Counted from the first letter of the stretch, positions 48,527 through 61,203 are shown. The stretch is DNA of 64,000 nt from Triops longicaudatus (GCA_022885665.1 JAGQDJ010000202.1:1426001-1490000), one strand, 5' to 3'. Notes: a model not told the origin generated them from the sequence alone. Made by a program: numbers and translations.

Positions 48527-49176
48527 AAACCAAGAAAACTTCCGAAAGGTCTGTTAGGTAAAATCGATGAGTCTCTCTTACCGACCGTTATCGATATCGA
48601 AAGTGCTTTTTGGTCTGGTCAGTTTCCCTGTTAGTTATAGACTTGTTTTGTTTTTCTTTGACTGTCAATTGTTTCCTGCTTTATTTTCTCTTCCCCACCC
48701 CTACCCCTCATCGTGACTTATGATACTGTGCCCGGTGTCCTAACCAAACCGATGCAATTGTGTACATTCATGGTTTTATGACTAAAAGAATATTTGCCAA
48801 AACAGTGCGTTTATACTTCTAAAGGAAGTAAGTGCAACAAAAAATCCCGCAAGAGCTCTCAAATGTGATTACTTAAGAGAATGCGTCTTAAGAAAAAAGG
48901 CCCTTAAATTTTTGTCTGTTGTTTTACATTTAATTTCATGTCGAAAGATGTTGCAAATACATGACACATGATCTCGATTCGAAACGAATGGAACACTTCC
49001 AAAACCAGTCATTTTTTTAAGACAGAATCCTCCGAAACGCAACTTAAGAAAGGTAGAAAAAAAAACAAGTCTCGAAAGGTCTGACTCCTTTTAGAAAAAC
49101 AAAATAACTCATATGATTCACTAACGCGAAAAATAATCTTAAAACGGCCACTGGATTTTTTCGACCACACCAATTC
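48527..49176. other. Intergenic between converging genes
   Basis: 3' flanks of TRPM-B (plus) and the SMARCC gene (minus). Nothing recognised. Confidence 0.5.
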
Positions 49177-52100
49177 TTACTGAGGCATGACCGGTGGCGC
49201 TGGAGATGCGGCTGCTAAAATCGGTGGCGCCGGTGATCCTGCACCACCTTGGGAATTCTGGATGTTGTCTTGAGGTTGCGGTTGCAGCATTGCCTGCGGC
49301 GGCACTGGCGAAGATCCTGCAGGGAAGCTGACAACCGCAGCTGAAGGTGGCGGTAGCTGCGAGGGTAAGGCCACAGTCGGTGCGCCGGTAGCCATGGATG
49401 CGTTAGCGCTCAACTGACTGGCCAACTGTGCCTGGGCTTGTTGCCTAGCGCGCAATTCAGCCATGCGCAGTTGTTCTAAATGGAACGCTTGTCGTTCCTG
49501 CAAAAGTTGCTGCCGCTGGTATTCCAGTGTTTCCCGTTCGCGATCCATGATGGTTTCCAATTCCTCAAAGTGCCTGAGCTTGATTTCCAGCTTTTTCATT
49601 TGCGTCTCCACCAACAGCGCCACAAGAGACTTGATCTTGCGTTCCTCGGCCGCCGCCAAGTGACGAGCCTTAACAGCGGCTGCCGACAACGCTGCGGCAG
49701 CTGCAGATTGTAACTGTGCGTCCTTAATAATACGGTCACGCTCAGTTTCCTTCGGTGCCGGTATGGCAACAGCTTGTTCGTCCTTCTTCTCTCCATCTTT
49801 GCTTTCTTTTTTCTCTTCCGTACTTTCGCTCGTCGATTCGTCCATCTTCTCATCTTCTTTGGTAGGTTCTACCTTCACCTGTGCTCCCTCTGCTGCGGGA
49901 ACAGGCTCCTCCTTCTTCTCCTCCGTTTCTACACTTCCTTTACCTTCTTCAGGAGTCACGGCCTTTTCAACCGTTTCTTCCTTCTTCTCAGCAGCTGCAC
50001 CCTCTCCTTCCTTCTCCTCTTTGTCTTTTCCTTCTCCCTCCTTCTCGTCCTTCTTCTCTCCCTCCTCCTTATCCGAGCCGGTACCAGCAATGCCCGTATG
50101 TGCCAAAGCTTGTGATGGATCAGCCTTTCCTTCAGGAGTTGACAACGCTGCAGCTACCGTTTTCAAATGGGCCTCCATTAAGGCCGACGGTACTTCGTCC
50201 TTAATTTTCGCGAACTCCTCCATAGCAGACTTGGCAGCTGCAGCAGCAATACGAGGATCGACAACCGATGCCAAAAAGGCCACGGTGGACATTATGGGAT
50301 TACCAGCCTGGCTGAAAGGAATAGGTTGGTACGCAAGTGGTCCCAATGCTCCACCTCCAAGCTCCGGATCTTCCAAATAAGGATCTTCAATCGGTAGCCG
50401 CAAGAAATGCAGAATGCATTCGTCCTGCGTTCGGGAACCAACATGCTCACAAACTTTGTTCCAATCGTCTTTGTAAAGTTCCAAGCCTTCCAGCAATGCC
50501 AAAGTTTCCTGTTCGGTCCATTCTCGTGAAACAGCGCCACCTTTGCTGGACTTGACCTGTTTGCGGGCATATTGGTCCAGTTTGAGCCCGAAGTTTTCCT
50601 TGAGAATGGGCGTGGCGCTGGGCTGGGTTTTGCGATCCAAGTCCAGTAAATTCTTGGCAGCAGAGGGTTGAGATGTTTTGGGCGGGTTGATGGGCTGCAA
50701 ACCGGAGGGCGTGTCGGCCAAAACGTGGAAATGGGAAGTTGGCGGAGGGCCAATGGGCATGGGCCGGTTTTCGGTGTCGACTTGGTAATTAACCATGCCC
50801 CACTGTTCTAGGAAAGCGTGAACACGAACAATTGCGCAAACATCACCAGCCAAGTTGCGACGGCAGGCGGTGGAAGTGAGGTATTCGGTTGGATTGAGTC
50901 GGTAGGTATCGATCATAAAGTTCCTGTAAGCTAGGTAAACTTCCGGAGTCTTGGAACGGTTTTTGCTGTTGAAGAATTCGGGTAGCGCGCGTCTCTCGAT
51001 GGCATGAATGGCGTTGTAATCGAACCAGGCTGCGTAACTGGGAATGACGATATGGTGCGTCTGGTCTGTCACGTTATCTTCCTGGATGTCTTCTTTCAAC
51101 GGTGGTGGCTGGCTATCCGCTTCGGGGCGACTGGCTTCATCGATACGTTCGGGCTCTTCGTCCAAATCCGCTAAAGTTCCACCCTTAACAGGTTGAAGGT
51201 CGCTATCTCTTTTACTCGGAGGAACACCTAGGTTAGGTACAATTAAATTACTCATTGTAAGTGTGCTCTATAATAAATTATAAGCAAAAATATGAAAAAG
51301 TATCTACCCGCAACAGGTTTGGGAAGTTCAACTTCGCGGAGGTTGGTATCAGAAGGAGGATCTTCAAGTTCTCTGGTATAATCCTCGGATTCATCATCTC
51401 CTCGTCCTTTGCGACCCATTCCAGCTGCCGAGGTTCGTCCACTAAAACGTACGAAAACGACAGAATAAGTTAACATGAAAAATGATGGGTAAAAGTTGCA
51501 TTACCTTTTCCGTTTGTTAATTTTCGGAGGCGAGGGCGAAGGAGAGCGCTTGCGTTTCAAGGATTTTTTCTTGCTTTTGTCCAAATCGGATCCACCCGAA
51601 AGAATGTTGTCTAAATCGTCGACAGAAAGTCGCAAACGATGGGTCGTCTTTCTTCCTGTTGCGTCAACTTCGTAATCTTCCTCATTCATCCATTCATTGT
51701 ACTGTTCAATATCTGATAACCAATTCGCAGACACCTAAAATGGCAAAAAAAATTAAACCACTTTCCCCCCAACAGTATTTACAATTTTTAGATGACAATA
51801 AGTTTGGCAACCATTTGGTATTCCACTTCTAGAATTATTTTAGAGTTATTTTCACTTAATCTTACTCGAATAGGATACTGCGGATATTCAGGAGATTCAG
51901 GGATTTCCAAACCGGTTTCTAAAGCGAGCCATGAATCGTGGCTGTCCGGGAAATAATACCAATGCAACAAAACGTTGCGATCACGTCGCATAATAGGACG
52001 AGCGTACTCTTCATCCAAGGGATCGGAAGGAGGGTATACAATGTGTGTAGCTTCAGCTTCATTCTCTGGAAACGCGTAACGGATGAATATTTTCCTTTTC

Positions 52101-52961
52101 AATGATATGACAATGAGAAAATTTACCAGTGACGCTGCCCTGGTGGCGCTTGATAATATCTCGCAGTTTAATTTGGAGATTTTTGTCCACGTCGGAAGTG
52201 AAATAAACACACGGAGGAACGAAACACTTCGTTTGAATTAACATACGTTCAATGGTCATGAACATTTCAACAGTGCGATCCATACGTGAGGGCGACTAAA
52301 AGATAATCGAGTTACTAAAACAGCCAATCAGTAAGTTTGAGCGCAGAAACCTGGCTTACTTGCAAGTCAAACCGTCTCCACCCTTGCTCGCTTCGGAATT
52401 TATAGACGGTAGCCAAAATATTACATAGCCCGCCGCCGGACCGAAAATCGAGAAAGCACCGCATCTAGAAAAATGGCACAATTAAACTGAAATCTCACAA
52501 TATGCTACAACAAACTTACAGGCAACCGCGTAAGCGGTGGTTTGCTCACATTCTTTCCAAAATTATCCTCCTGGAACTGGATCAACTGAATGATCACTGT
52601 TGACAAGCCTTTAGCCGTTGGGGGATCGGCTTGAACATACTAAAATTAAAGCCACACAACAAAATTCCATAAGTATGTACATGTTCAATCATTACAGCAG
52701 TACAACGCAGCTTCACAAGACATAATTAGCTTACGCGTACGTATACAGTTAATAAGTAAAGCACAAAGAAGTCAAACTTGGGAGGTATAAACAAAGACAT
52801 AAAATTAAGCAAGACCACGGGAACTGGGGTCAGGAAAGTTAGTTTACCTTTTTGCAATTCTTGTTCAGCCATGTTTTCACACCTTCTAGCTGAGCAACCA
52901 CTTCAGCAGATTCAAAAAACTTGGCATTTGGGCCTCCGTCTTTCTTCGGTGCAACCGCCAT
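49177..52961 (-). CDS. mor: SWI/SNF (BAF/Brahma) complex core subunit SMARCC/Moira
   Basis: Scaffold subunit of the ATP-dependent chromatin remodelling complex in the nucleus. Eight exons: 52961-52848, 52639-52520, 52464-52360, 52295-52127, 52065-51866, 51734-51505, 51441-51308 and 51227-49177 (3,123 nt, 1,040 residues), a length usual for the family. The N-terminal BRCT/chromo-like module starts MAVAPKKDGGPNAKFFES. A basic stretch (KRKRSPSPSPPKINKRKR) is a likely nuclear signal. The SWIRM domain (HHIVIPSYAAWFDYNAIH) is followed by the SANT domain (EWTEQETLALLEGLELYKDDW) and, after an acidic Lys/Glu-rich linker, a leucine-rich coiled coil (KSLVALLVETQMKKLEIKL). The tail is Gln/Pro/Ala-rich. 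Start codon and reading frame are consistent across all exons. Confidence 0.95.
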
Positions 52962-53201
52962 TTTCCACGCGAAGCCCGGCTCATTTCAGACCGAAGGTAG
53001 CGCCGCACAGCGGCCCGCGAAATTTGAATAAAATATATCATTTACGAGTTTACCTCTTGTTTATTTGTTCACGTGTATTCCAGTAAAGCAAAGTGTGTGA
53101 TTTCATGGAATTAAAATTAAATATGCGTTACAAAAGCAACAAAATACAATAGAAAATAAGGTATATGCTGTTGAAAATTCGCTAATTGCATGCAGGCTGC
53201 T

Positions 53202-53908
53202 TCACCACATGCTGTAGTCCGACTCGTCATTATCGAAGGCAATGAAGAAGCCCATAATGGTGAGAAATACGACAATGTTGGCGGCGATAACTAAGCCACA
53301 TGCTCCCCAGTGAATCTAAAAGAAAGAATAAAAAAGTAAGTTGAAATTCGGGTCGGGGGATGGGTAACTTACAACAGGGAGCATTGCCGGTGCTCGAGCT
53401 AACACAATAGGCAGACCAAAAGCGGAAATGACAATAGCTGTGGTGAAAAAAACGGACAACTCTTTGCAAGGATTGCTTGAACCCATATCGTCATTGTAAC
53501 GTCTCGCTATGATGCTAGGTAGAGGTGCGAGGAGGTAGAAAGCGATGACGAAAAACGGCCACCAGTTACTAAAAAATACAGGGTTAACCCGTAATCGGCC
53601 AAAATTATTGATTAAGCTTACTCGAACTGAGGCAATGCACATGCTAAAACCAGAAACGTCATTCCTATGGAACCAGAAAACGCTAACGCGACGAGACTAA
53701 AAATCACAAAGTGATACTCTCTTTAATAACCCGAAATAATACACTAAGAAATTTGTCACTTACGCTGAATTATCGGAGAAATGGGTATTGTGTAGGCGGG
53801 TAAACAAGTCGGGTAAAATACGGAGCAGGGGCGTGAAATGGCGAGAAAAAATAGTTTAATTTCTTTTATTTCGATAAAAACATGACGTTTACCTCTTAGA
53901 CCAGCCAT
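53202..53908 (-). CDS. LEPROT: LEPROT/LEPROTL1 (Vps55) family four-helix membrane protein
   Basis: Endosomal/Golgi membrane protein that controls receptor traffic to the lysosome (yeast Vps55). Exons 53908-53893 (16 nt), 53764 (one nucleotide), 53696-53622, 53568-53373 and 53315-53202 total 402 nt, or 133 residues, compared with 131 for the human proteins. The protein starts MAGLRALVALAFSG, runs through NWWPFFVIAFYLLAPLPSII, and ends WGACGLV...DDESDYSMW, where the family ends in a short acidic stretch and Trp. Four hydrophobic helices are visible. The one-base exon is needed for both frame and the family's ALVAL residues. The stop lies only 240 bp before the start of the SMARCC gene on the same strand. 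Confidence 0.9.
53764..53764 (-). other. Putative single-nucleotide exon of the LEPROT-like gene
   Basis: On the minus strand the sequence reads TTCTCCGATAATTCAG, then C, then GTAAGTG: a good acceptor and an excellent donor separated by one base. Exon 1 ends AGA G (phase 1) and exon 3 begins T CTC, so the single C gives AGA GCT CTC (Arg-Ala-Leu), as the family requires. The flanking introns would be 128 and 67 bp. Confidence 0.7.
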
Positions 53909-54546
53909 TTGTCAAAATTAAGTCGACGTTACGTGATGATGCACTGTTATGTTTTTCTCTGCAAAAAAGTATAATCCTCTTTATAGTTTCTCTCTATGTA
54001 AATACGATCAGATCGGCCGTAACAGGATGAAAACAACAATCCTCAGGCGTCGGCGTCGATAAGGTACGAAACGCGAATGAGAATTCGCCTTTGCTAATAG
54101 CCTACTGATCGCAAAAAAAAAAATGAATACTGTTAGTGTATTTACAAGATTAGAGGACCACACTTCCCGAGCGAACTTGGGGTCTACGCGGCGTATTATC
54201 ACGCAAGTCTCGGTCTTAGTCTCAGTCTTAAACTCGTCATTTCTTTAAACTCAGTTTCTTTCAAGCGAAGATTGCGCGCGTCACCAGAGTGCGCCTTTGT
54301 GCTTGTTGTCAGTCGGACAATCGAAACGTCAAGTATACTGGTAACGCATGTCTAAGAAATTAATATTCCCAATTGAAAGAAACAATTGCTTACGATATTA
54401 TAAAATATAAACTGAACATTATCGGCAATGCCTGCAGCATCATAATCTACCTTGTGAAGAATTCGAAAACTTTAAACATAATAATCATGAACGTCTTATC
54501 CTCCTTAGATTTCAAGAAGAGCTTCACCTCCGTTTCCAAGCCGAAA
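53909..54546. promoter_or_regulatory. Shared divergent promoter region, LEPROT-like and LSM6
   Basis: The start codons of two housekeeping-type genes face away from each other, 638 bp apart, with no other gene between. No TATA box is obvious. Whether one element serves both genes is inference. Confidence 0.45.
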
Positions 54547-55463
54547 ATGAGTCGCCGTCAGACACCGAACGAATTTCTGAAGCAAATCATTGGTCGCCCA
54601 GTTGTTGTTAAACTGAACAGTGGTGTGGATTATCGAGGTAAGAGACTTATAAGGGCGCATCCTGTCTCTACGCATGTTTTCCGAACGAAAATTGAAGCGT
54701 TGAAACAATGACTTTTCATTGCTATAGCATATTTAAACGACAGTTACTCGTAATGCTAGATAAAAGTTACGGAAACTTTGGCCAAAGAAGCACAGTTACA
54801 ATTTATAAAATCTTAAAAACGCGATTCATTACACGTTTCATTAATCTGGAATTTCTTTCAGGATGTGTTACAGAATTAAATCAAAGAAATAAAAATCGGT
54901 TAGTTCCATGAAACAATCTCATCAATTTACCAGTCACAAGCCAGGAAATTTTAAACCATGTGATTGTCGAGGGCAACATCTTTATTGGGATCCATGAAAG
55001 CATGTTGTGAATATTTTAACCGCATATAATTGAATCAGTTAATGGGGAAATTACTTACCCAATTCACAGTGCATTTTGTTCAGCAATATGTTCAAAAATA
55101 CTCATGTGGGATTTTCTAATCCTTTTTAAATTTAATTTCCATTTATGTTTTGGTGGCTACAATTTAACTATTTCTAGACCACTATGAGTTGACCCCGCCT
55201 TACAGTTGAATAGGTGAACGGAAGCAACGTAAAATATTCATAGCGTTTCATTTTTTTTTTTCTTTTATATAATCAGGAGTAGAGAAAATCTGAGTTTTGA
55301 TCGTTTTACCTTAGGTGTTTTAGCGTGCTTGGATGGCTACATGAACATCGCCTTGGAACAAACCGAAGAGTACAGCAACGGTCAGTTAAAAAACAAATAC
55401 GGTGATGCGTTTATTCGAGGCAACAATGTGTTATACATCAGTACACAGAAACGCAAAATATAA
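54547..55463 (+). CDS. LSM6: U6 snRNA-associated Sm-like protein LSm6
   Basis: Subunit of the LSm2-8 ring that binds the 3' end of U6 snRNA in the spliceosome and of the LSm1-7 ring in mRNA decay. Exons 54547-54637 and 55315-55463 give 240 nt, 79 residues (human 80). The Sm1 motif is in exon 1 (IIGRPVVVKLNSGVDYRG) and the Sm2 motif in exon 2 (AFIRGNNVLYIS), with CLDGYMNIALEQTEEY between them. The first exon has an upstream in-frame extension with several Met codons, but the family starts at MSRRQTPNEF, so 54547 is the start. The 677-bp intron is large for this region. Confidence 0.96.
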
Positions 55464-55506
55464 GTGACGTCATTACATAATCGTTTTTTGCACTTCTTAT
55501 GATGGC

Positions 55507-56741
55507 TTATGGCTGGAGTAAACCGAATAAAAAATTTTCAATCACAGTCTGGGCTATAAATTAAGACAATATTTTGAGTACTGTTAATTTTGATTTTATG
55601 AGCGAACTTCTTACCTTCCTTGCAAGATTTCTTAACAGCAATGCTTAACGCTGTATCGTCATTTAAATTTACTGGCACAAGATCCGCTCCGTTTATCAAA
55701 AGCTCATTTACTGCGTGAGGGAAGTTTCCAAATACGGCGTACATTAATGCCGTATTACCATTCTATAGCCAAAATGTAGATAAAATCACGAAAATACACT
55801 ATAGTTTTATCGGCATGTACTATAAGGCAAAATCTAGCAAAAGTGACGAAAGACTCGAATTCTTCAATGAATGAAAATGACTTGACTGGTTAAAGGTAAG
55901 TTAGGGTTTAACAGACGATCAGAAATTAACTAAATTAAGCGAATAGTGTATGGTAACAATATTGCGTTTCCTACGTTAAAGTCACATTTCCGCCTACGTA
56001 AAAGAATGCTACTTACTTCATCTGCGTGGTTGACGTTCGTTCCGGAATTCAAAAGCAGCCGAATCATTTCTACGTGTCCATTGGCTGCTGCAAGCTGAAG
56101 GGCAGTTTGACTTTCAGAACCGTGGAGATCAACTGACGCTCCTTTACGAATCAACAGATCAGCAGTTGCTGTTTGCCCGTATGCTGCCGCCCACATCAAC
56201 GGACTTAACCCATGCTCGTCCAAAGCGTTAAGTGAAGTGGGAGGAGTCTCTGCTGCAAAGTCGGTGTTCAGTAATTCTCCCTGTCCCGCTTTCTCATGGA
56301 AAGTGAGATTCACCGGTTCAACGACAACCGTTTCCGTGGGTATATTTCCTCTCTGCAAGTTAGTTAACACAGTCCTAGGCTGCAAAGGACAAGTAGCTCC
56401 GTAATCCTTTAGATCGACACGAAGTTAAAATTACTTTGTACGGTGAGAATGCACTTTTATGACTTTCTTCTTTGGAAGAAGGTGTATCCCATGCTAAACT
56501 GGTTTTCTTGATCCTTGTATCTGTGAAACTACTTGTGCTCGACGAATCTTGGTCTTCCTCGCCGTCTCTGCCACAAGAATCGAAACTCCCAGTTTCGGAC
56601 GAGCTTTTCTCTTCTTTAATCTTTACTTGAGGTAACTGCTGCGAAACATGCACGAATTATTTTTTATCCTACAAAACATTCCAAAAGTACCTTATCCGGA
56701 GAACGAACCCGTCTCATTCCTTTTTTCCCATTTTTCTCCAT
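55507..56741 (-). CDS. Ankyrin-repeat protein of the ANKRA2/RFXANK family
   Basis: Adaptor family that binds PxLPxI/L motifs of class IIa histone deacetylases and RFX factors. Exons 56741-56691, 56638-56435, 56379-56017, 55762-55615 and 55553-55507 total 813 nt, 270 residues. The first 85 residues are charged and disordered. RTVLTNLQRGN matches the TLTNLQRGN motif of the family just before its ankyrin domain. Repeats follow: HGLSPLMWAAAYGQ, ESQTALQLAAANGHVEMI, NGNTALMYAVFGN, and a shortened last repeat. The last 15-residue exon (AQTVIENFLFGLLQP) matches the family's end (VQQVIENHILKLFQ). It is head-to-head with the GALNT gene, 410 bp between start codons. Confidence 0.88.
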
Positions 56742-57151
56742 GAAATATTTACGTATTTAATCGCATTGTTTTGCTCGCAAGCTGAGAAATAAACCGCGAA
56801 TGGCGAAATACCCTTTTTAATAAAAGCAATGCGAAAGCTCCTTGCGACATAAATTGCATAATTCTCAGAAGCTACCACTTCGTTGCGACGTAAGTTAACG
56901 AAAAACGAGGTTAAAGATTATTCGCAATTATTTTTTATGTCCATTTTATTCCCCAACCGGGTTTGTATTTACTTTTCAGGTTTATTTACCAAAAAATAGA
57001 TGGCGAAAGTATCAATTTTTCATACCTTCCAGTTTTGGTCACCCTTTTCTGGGGGTGAAAAATGGATATCCTCTTGTTGGGGTGTTGCCTTTAGGAAACT
57101 GTGATATAAAACCTGCTGTTGTGTCTTTTACATCACCCTGTGAAATACGTC

Positions 57152-60100
57152 ATGGCCTTCATAACGAGGCGAAAAGCGAATAAACTTTTTTGTGCCTTAA
57201 TTCTTGGAGTGCTTATTTATTTTTGCATTCACATGTTTGTTAGTGGTAGTCTACCGGACGTTGGTCTACAGGAAGAACGGTAAGCTATAAAATAGCATTC
57301 ACGAAACAATACCTGTATATTGTTTTTTATTCCAACGCTGGAAACTCACAAGCTTTCGAAAATTTTTCTACACCCGTTCTGTGCTTCGGAGTGACGTATT
57401 TGATCACTTGTTGATATTAGCGCGGCAATTTCAAAATGATTTCTGTGGAAATGTAAATGACTAGGAAATGTATCCGCTTCCTCCAGAAAACGCAAAAGAA
57501 ACGTAGTCAAATTTAAGAATGGGCATAATCTTGTCATTACGTATATGCTAGATATTACTATATCTGTGTAAATATATCTTAAATGTATCTGTAATATCCA
57601 GATATTACAGTATTGATGTACCCTCCCCCTCTCCTTTTTAACAGAAAGCACAACTGTCGAAACACGCAGTAAATTTCACTTTAAATAACTCTGTAAAGGT
57701 AAAAGTTCTTTGGTACATACGGTCTTTGTTATATCGGACGCTTTTTTGTATAACCGGACTCCTTCGCGTCTTACAATTCGTAAAAAAAGGATTCGTTACA
57801 GCGAGATTGCAGTGTAAGATTAAGATCCTTACGTATGGATGTCAGACCTTATATGAAATTACAGATTTCTTAAAAAATAATATCAATGTTAAATTTTTAA
57901 CATAGCGAATTATTCTTCATTCACCGAGTAAAGTTACAACTTATTATTATTATTACGTATATTAAAGTCTGACTAGCAATGTTGGTCGTTTGAATCCTTT
58001 TTTAAGTTAATGAAATAGTTTGCGTAAAATTACCTAGTTGCATTAGATATGTATTGGCTGTTATATTTTAGGCCAGGAGCAAAACAGCACGAGTATATTG
58101 ACTCGAATGGTATGCGCGTCATAGTTGGAAGATATATTGGCAATGATGTACCTGGTCCTCACAACGGTGAACTTACAGAAGGTATTGGAAACAAGAAGAT
58201 AAAATTACAAGTTTACCCAGGTTAAATACTACGTATCTTCTGTATTTCTTCTTTGAAATTTATAGAAGAAATCAACACGAATTATTACGCTCCCCAGAAA
58301 GGGCAAGGTGATATGGGCGAACCTGTTCAAATCTTTCCTCACGAGTTAGCTCGTTCCCAGCTATTATACAAAATCAATAGCTTCAACTTACTTGCCAGTG
58401 ATAAAATACCGTTAGATCGGAAGCTCCCAGACGTCCGAAAGAGCGGGTAAGTTTTTTGTAATCTGTTTTTTACCCTTTCACGAAAGAATGTTACCTCGCT
58501 TATCTTGATTTCTGAATACATTGTTTTCGTTCAGCTGTCGTGATTTGCATTACGACGTCTCCAAGTTACCCACAACTAGCATTGTGATCGTGTTTCACAA
58601 TGAAGCCTGGTCAACCTTAATGAGGACGATCCATTCTGTTATCAACCGTTCTCCCAGGCAGCTACTAAAAGAATTCATTCTCGTTGACGATGCCAGCACT
58701 CGAAGTAAAATAAATAAATTTCCTGTAATGCAACAAATCTCTCAAAGATACTTGTGTTTTTTTTTCTAGAGTTTCTGAAAAAGTCGCTGGAAGAAGATGT
58801 AGCTAAGCTATCAGTACCTGTCATTATCCTCCGATCTACACAACGAATGGGACTTATTAAAGCAAGACTTATGGGAGCCGAACGCGCTTCGGGCGATGTA
58901 CTTACTTTCTTAGACGCACATTGCGAAGCCACAGAAGGTTAATCTTACTTATTCTTTGCTTTTTTTGTCTAATCTTACGTTTGCCTTTCAATCTAGGATG
59001 GTTGGAACCGTTGCTGTACCGCATTTCACAAGATCGTTCCGTGGTAGTGTGTCCCATCATAGACATCATTAGCGATGACACATTTGCTTTGTTACGTACC
59101 TTTGAGCTACATACTGGAGGCTTTAACTGGAATCTCCACTTCCGTTGGTTTGGCGCAGGGGAAACTTTGCTCAACGAGCGGAAACACAACATGACCCAAC
59201 CTTTTAGGTAATTCTTGCCCCACCTGTTCCGTTTCGCATACTCAGTGAGTCTCTTGATAAAAATCTATGGGCGAATACTTTTTATTACAATGGTTTACAT
59301 TAAAACAAAAAACACGAAAAATTGTATTAAAAACGGACACACTGATAAGCATTTTCTGTTCGTCTAAGAGTTGATAGCTGGTTTCGCTATAATTTATTGC
59401 AGGTCATCCATAGTCTTATCGTGAAGGCTTAGAAAGATCGAAGTTAAAAGGGATTTTTTTTATGATTGTATACTCGTTTATTTTATTTTTATTTATTTAT
59501 TTGCTGTACTATTTCTTGTTGTGTGTTTTTCTGTTCTGTAATTTTTCTCTATTTGTTTTGTTATATTCTGTTATTGAATTTGATTACTTTTTTTCGTGGT
59601 GTTTTTATTTATTTATTTTTTTTACATATTTGGTAAGTTTCTGTTTTATGTTTTTTTTTCTATTTTTCTCGAATAGAACACCAGCAATGGCTGGTGGGTT
59701 GTTTGCTATTCACAGGCAGTACTTTTTCGACATAGGCAGCTACGATGAAGCTATGGATATTTGGGGTGGGGAAAACCTTGAAATGTCGCTACGGATTTGG
59801 CAGTGTGGCGGTCGCGTGGAAATTGCCCCGTGTTCTCATGTCGGACATGTGTTTCGAAAATCTTCGCCTTATACTTTCCCGAAGGGTGTGGGGAATACCC
59901 TGAGTGCGAATCTTGCCCGTGTCGCACTGGTTTGGATGGACGACTGGAAAAACTTATTTTTCAAACTCAATCACGGTAACTTCGCCACAGCTTATGTGTT
60001 GCCCTTCTTTCATATCTAGTGGAACATTTGCATGTTCCACTTTTTATGGCTGTTGCGTTGTATCGGCCATGGTTTATTATGCAGGCTAAAAGGGACTACC

Positions 60101-61203
60101 ATGGAAAATAGCTTGAAGGTTATAGTCGTAGGCTATTTTTCCTAACAGGATGTAGATTTTTTTTCTTTCAGTAAAACATCTTTCCTTTCTCTACGACTAC
60201 ACGACTTTAAACATAATGAGAAGGAAGCAAGGGTCGTCGGCTAAGCTATTATCATCTTGAACGGTGGGTAGCTCTATTGTTTATGAAGTCCTAAGGTGAG
60301 CTCGTTCACTAAAGTAACTCTCTAGTAAATCTCATGAAAGCTTAGAAGAGAGAATGAAAGAAAAAACTTTCGAATATGATGACTTCGTAAGGTCTGCCTG
60401 TTGTGGTTAGAATCACCATTTATTCTCTGTATTTTCTTGTTGATTTTTATTAATTTAGAATTATTTCGTGGATGTGTTTCACGAAAGTCATGCAAACCAT
60501 TGAAAATAATAACTGGTAACGTTTTTAGAAGCGGAAAGTGTTAAAGATATGCAGCAAATTCGTAGCCGATTAGCTTTGAGGGAGCGTTTGCAGTGCAAAT
60601 CGTTTCAGTGGTACTTGGAAAATGTCTGGCCGGAGCATTTTTGGCCGACACTTGATGGATTTTTCGGAAAGGTAATACCCTAAATTGTCAAATTAAATAA
60701 ATATATTGCTTAAATTGTCTTCCCGGTTTTTTTTTTTTTTTTTTTTTTTTTGGGGGGGGTATTTATTTATTTTTTTATTGTCGTATTCCTTTAATTCATG
60801 GGTTTAATTTGCATGTGATTTGCAAAAGATTGTTGACCGCATAAGTGGTGAATGTATCGAACGGCCTTCGGGAGGTGGTGGTAGTCAGCCAAACGGCAAA
60901 GCCCTGCTAAGAACCTGTCGTCGAGAAGAGCCGTTGCAGTACTGGACCTGGCAAACTGCCAAACCGTCTGCTCCCATTATGACAAACGAGGCTGTGTGCT
61001 TGGACCCAGGGAATGGCGAAGTCCGAGCCATGGCTTGTTCGGGACAAGCGCGACAGCTATGGCGCTGGGAAAACGGGAAAATTCGTCATGTAGAATCCGG
61101 GAAGTGCCTTAGTCAATCAAGTCCACCGGAGCCGGAAGGCTTGACACTGCGGATGTGTGAAATAGCCCATATTTGGACGTTAGAATCCGTTCCGTGGCGG
61201 TAG
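57152..61203 (+). CDS. pgant: Polypeptide N-acetylgalactosaminyltransferase (GALNT/pgant)
   Basis: Golgi enzyme that starts mucin-type O-glycosylation by moving GalNAc from UDP-GalNAc to Ser/Thr. Nine exons: 57152-57279, 58072-58181, 58266-58446, 58535-58704, 58770-58937, 58997-59207, 59677-59975, 60529-60671 and 60829-61203 (1,785 nt, 594 residues). A type II span is at residues about 13-30 (LFCALILGVLIYFCIHMF). The GT-A half has TSIVIVFHNEAWSTL and the metal-binding DxH as FLDAHCE. The Gal/GalNAc-T motif reads DIWGGENLEMSLRIWQCGG, and SHVGHVFRK follows. The ricin-type lectin domain occupies the last exon, with RQLWRWENGKIRH and a short end typical of the family. The isoform subgroup was not assigned. 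Confidence 0.95.
57786..57814. mobile_element. Isolated Tigger-like terminal sequence in GALNT intron 1
   Basis: Reading leftward from 57814, CACTGCAATCTCGCTGTAACG closely resembles pogo/Tigger termini (CA-TG-AA-CTCG-T-TAACGAA) and is followed outward by TA at 57815-57816. No opposite arm was found within the intron; TTGTTATATCGGAC near 57725 may be its remains. Confidence 0.4.

Noticed and set aside
49763..50380. 205-codon Ser/Phe-rich plus-strand open frame
   Set aside because: It is the antisense of the acidic Lys/Glu-rich linker of the SMARCC gene.
59462..59676. Long Phe/Leu-rich hydrophobic extension before the GALNT exon at 59677
   Set aside because: It is translation of a T-rich intron; a clear acceptor (TTCTCGAATAG) and the family sequence start at 59677.
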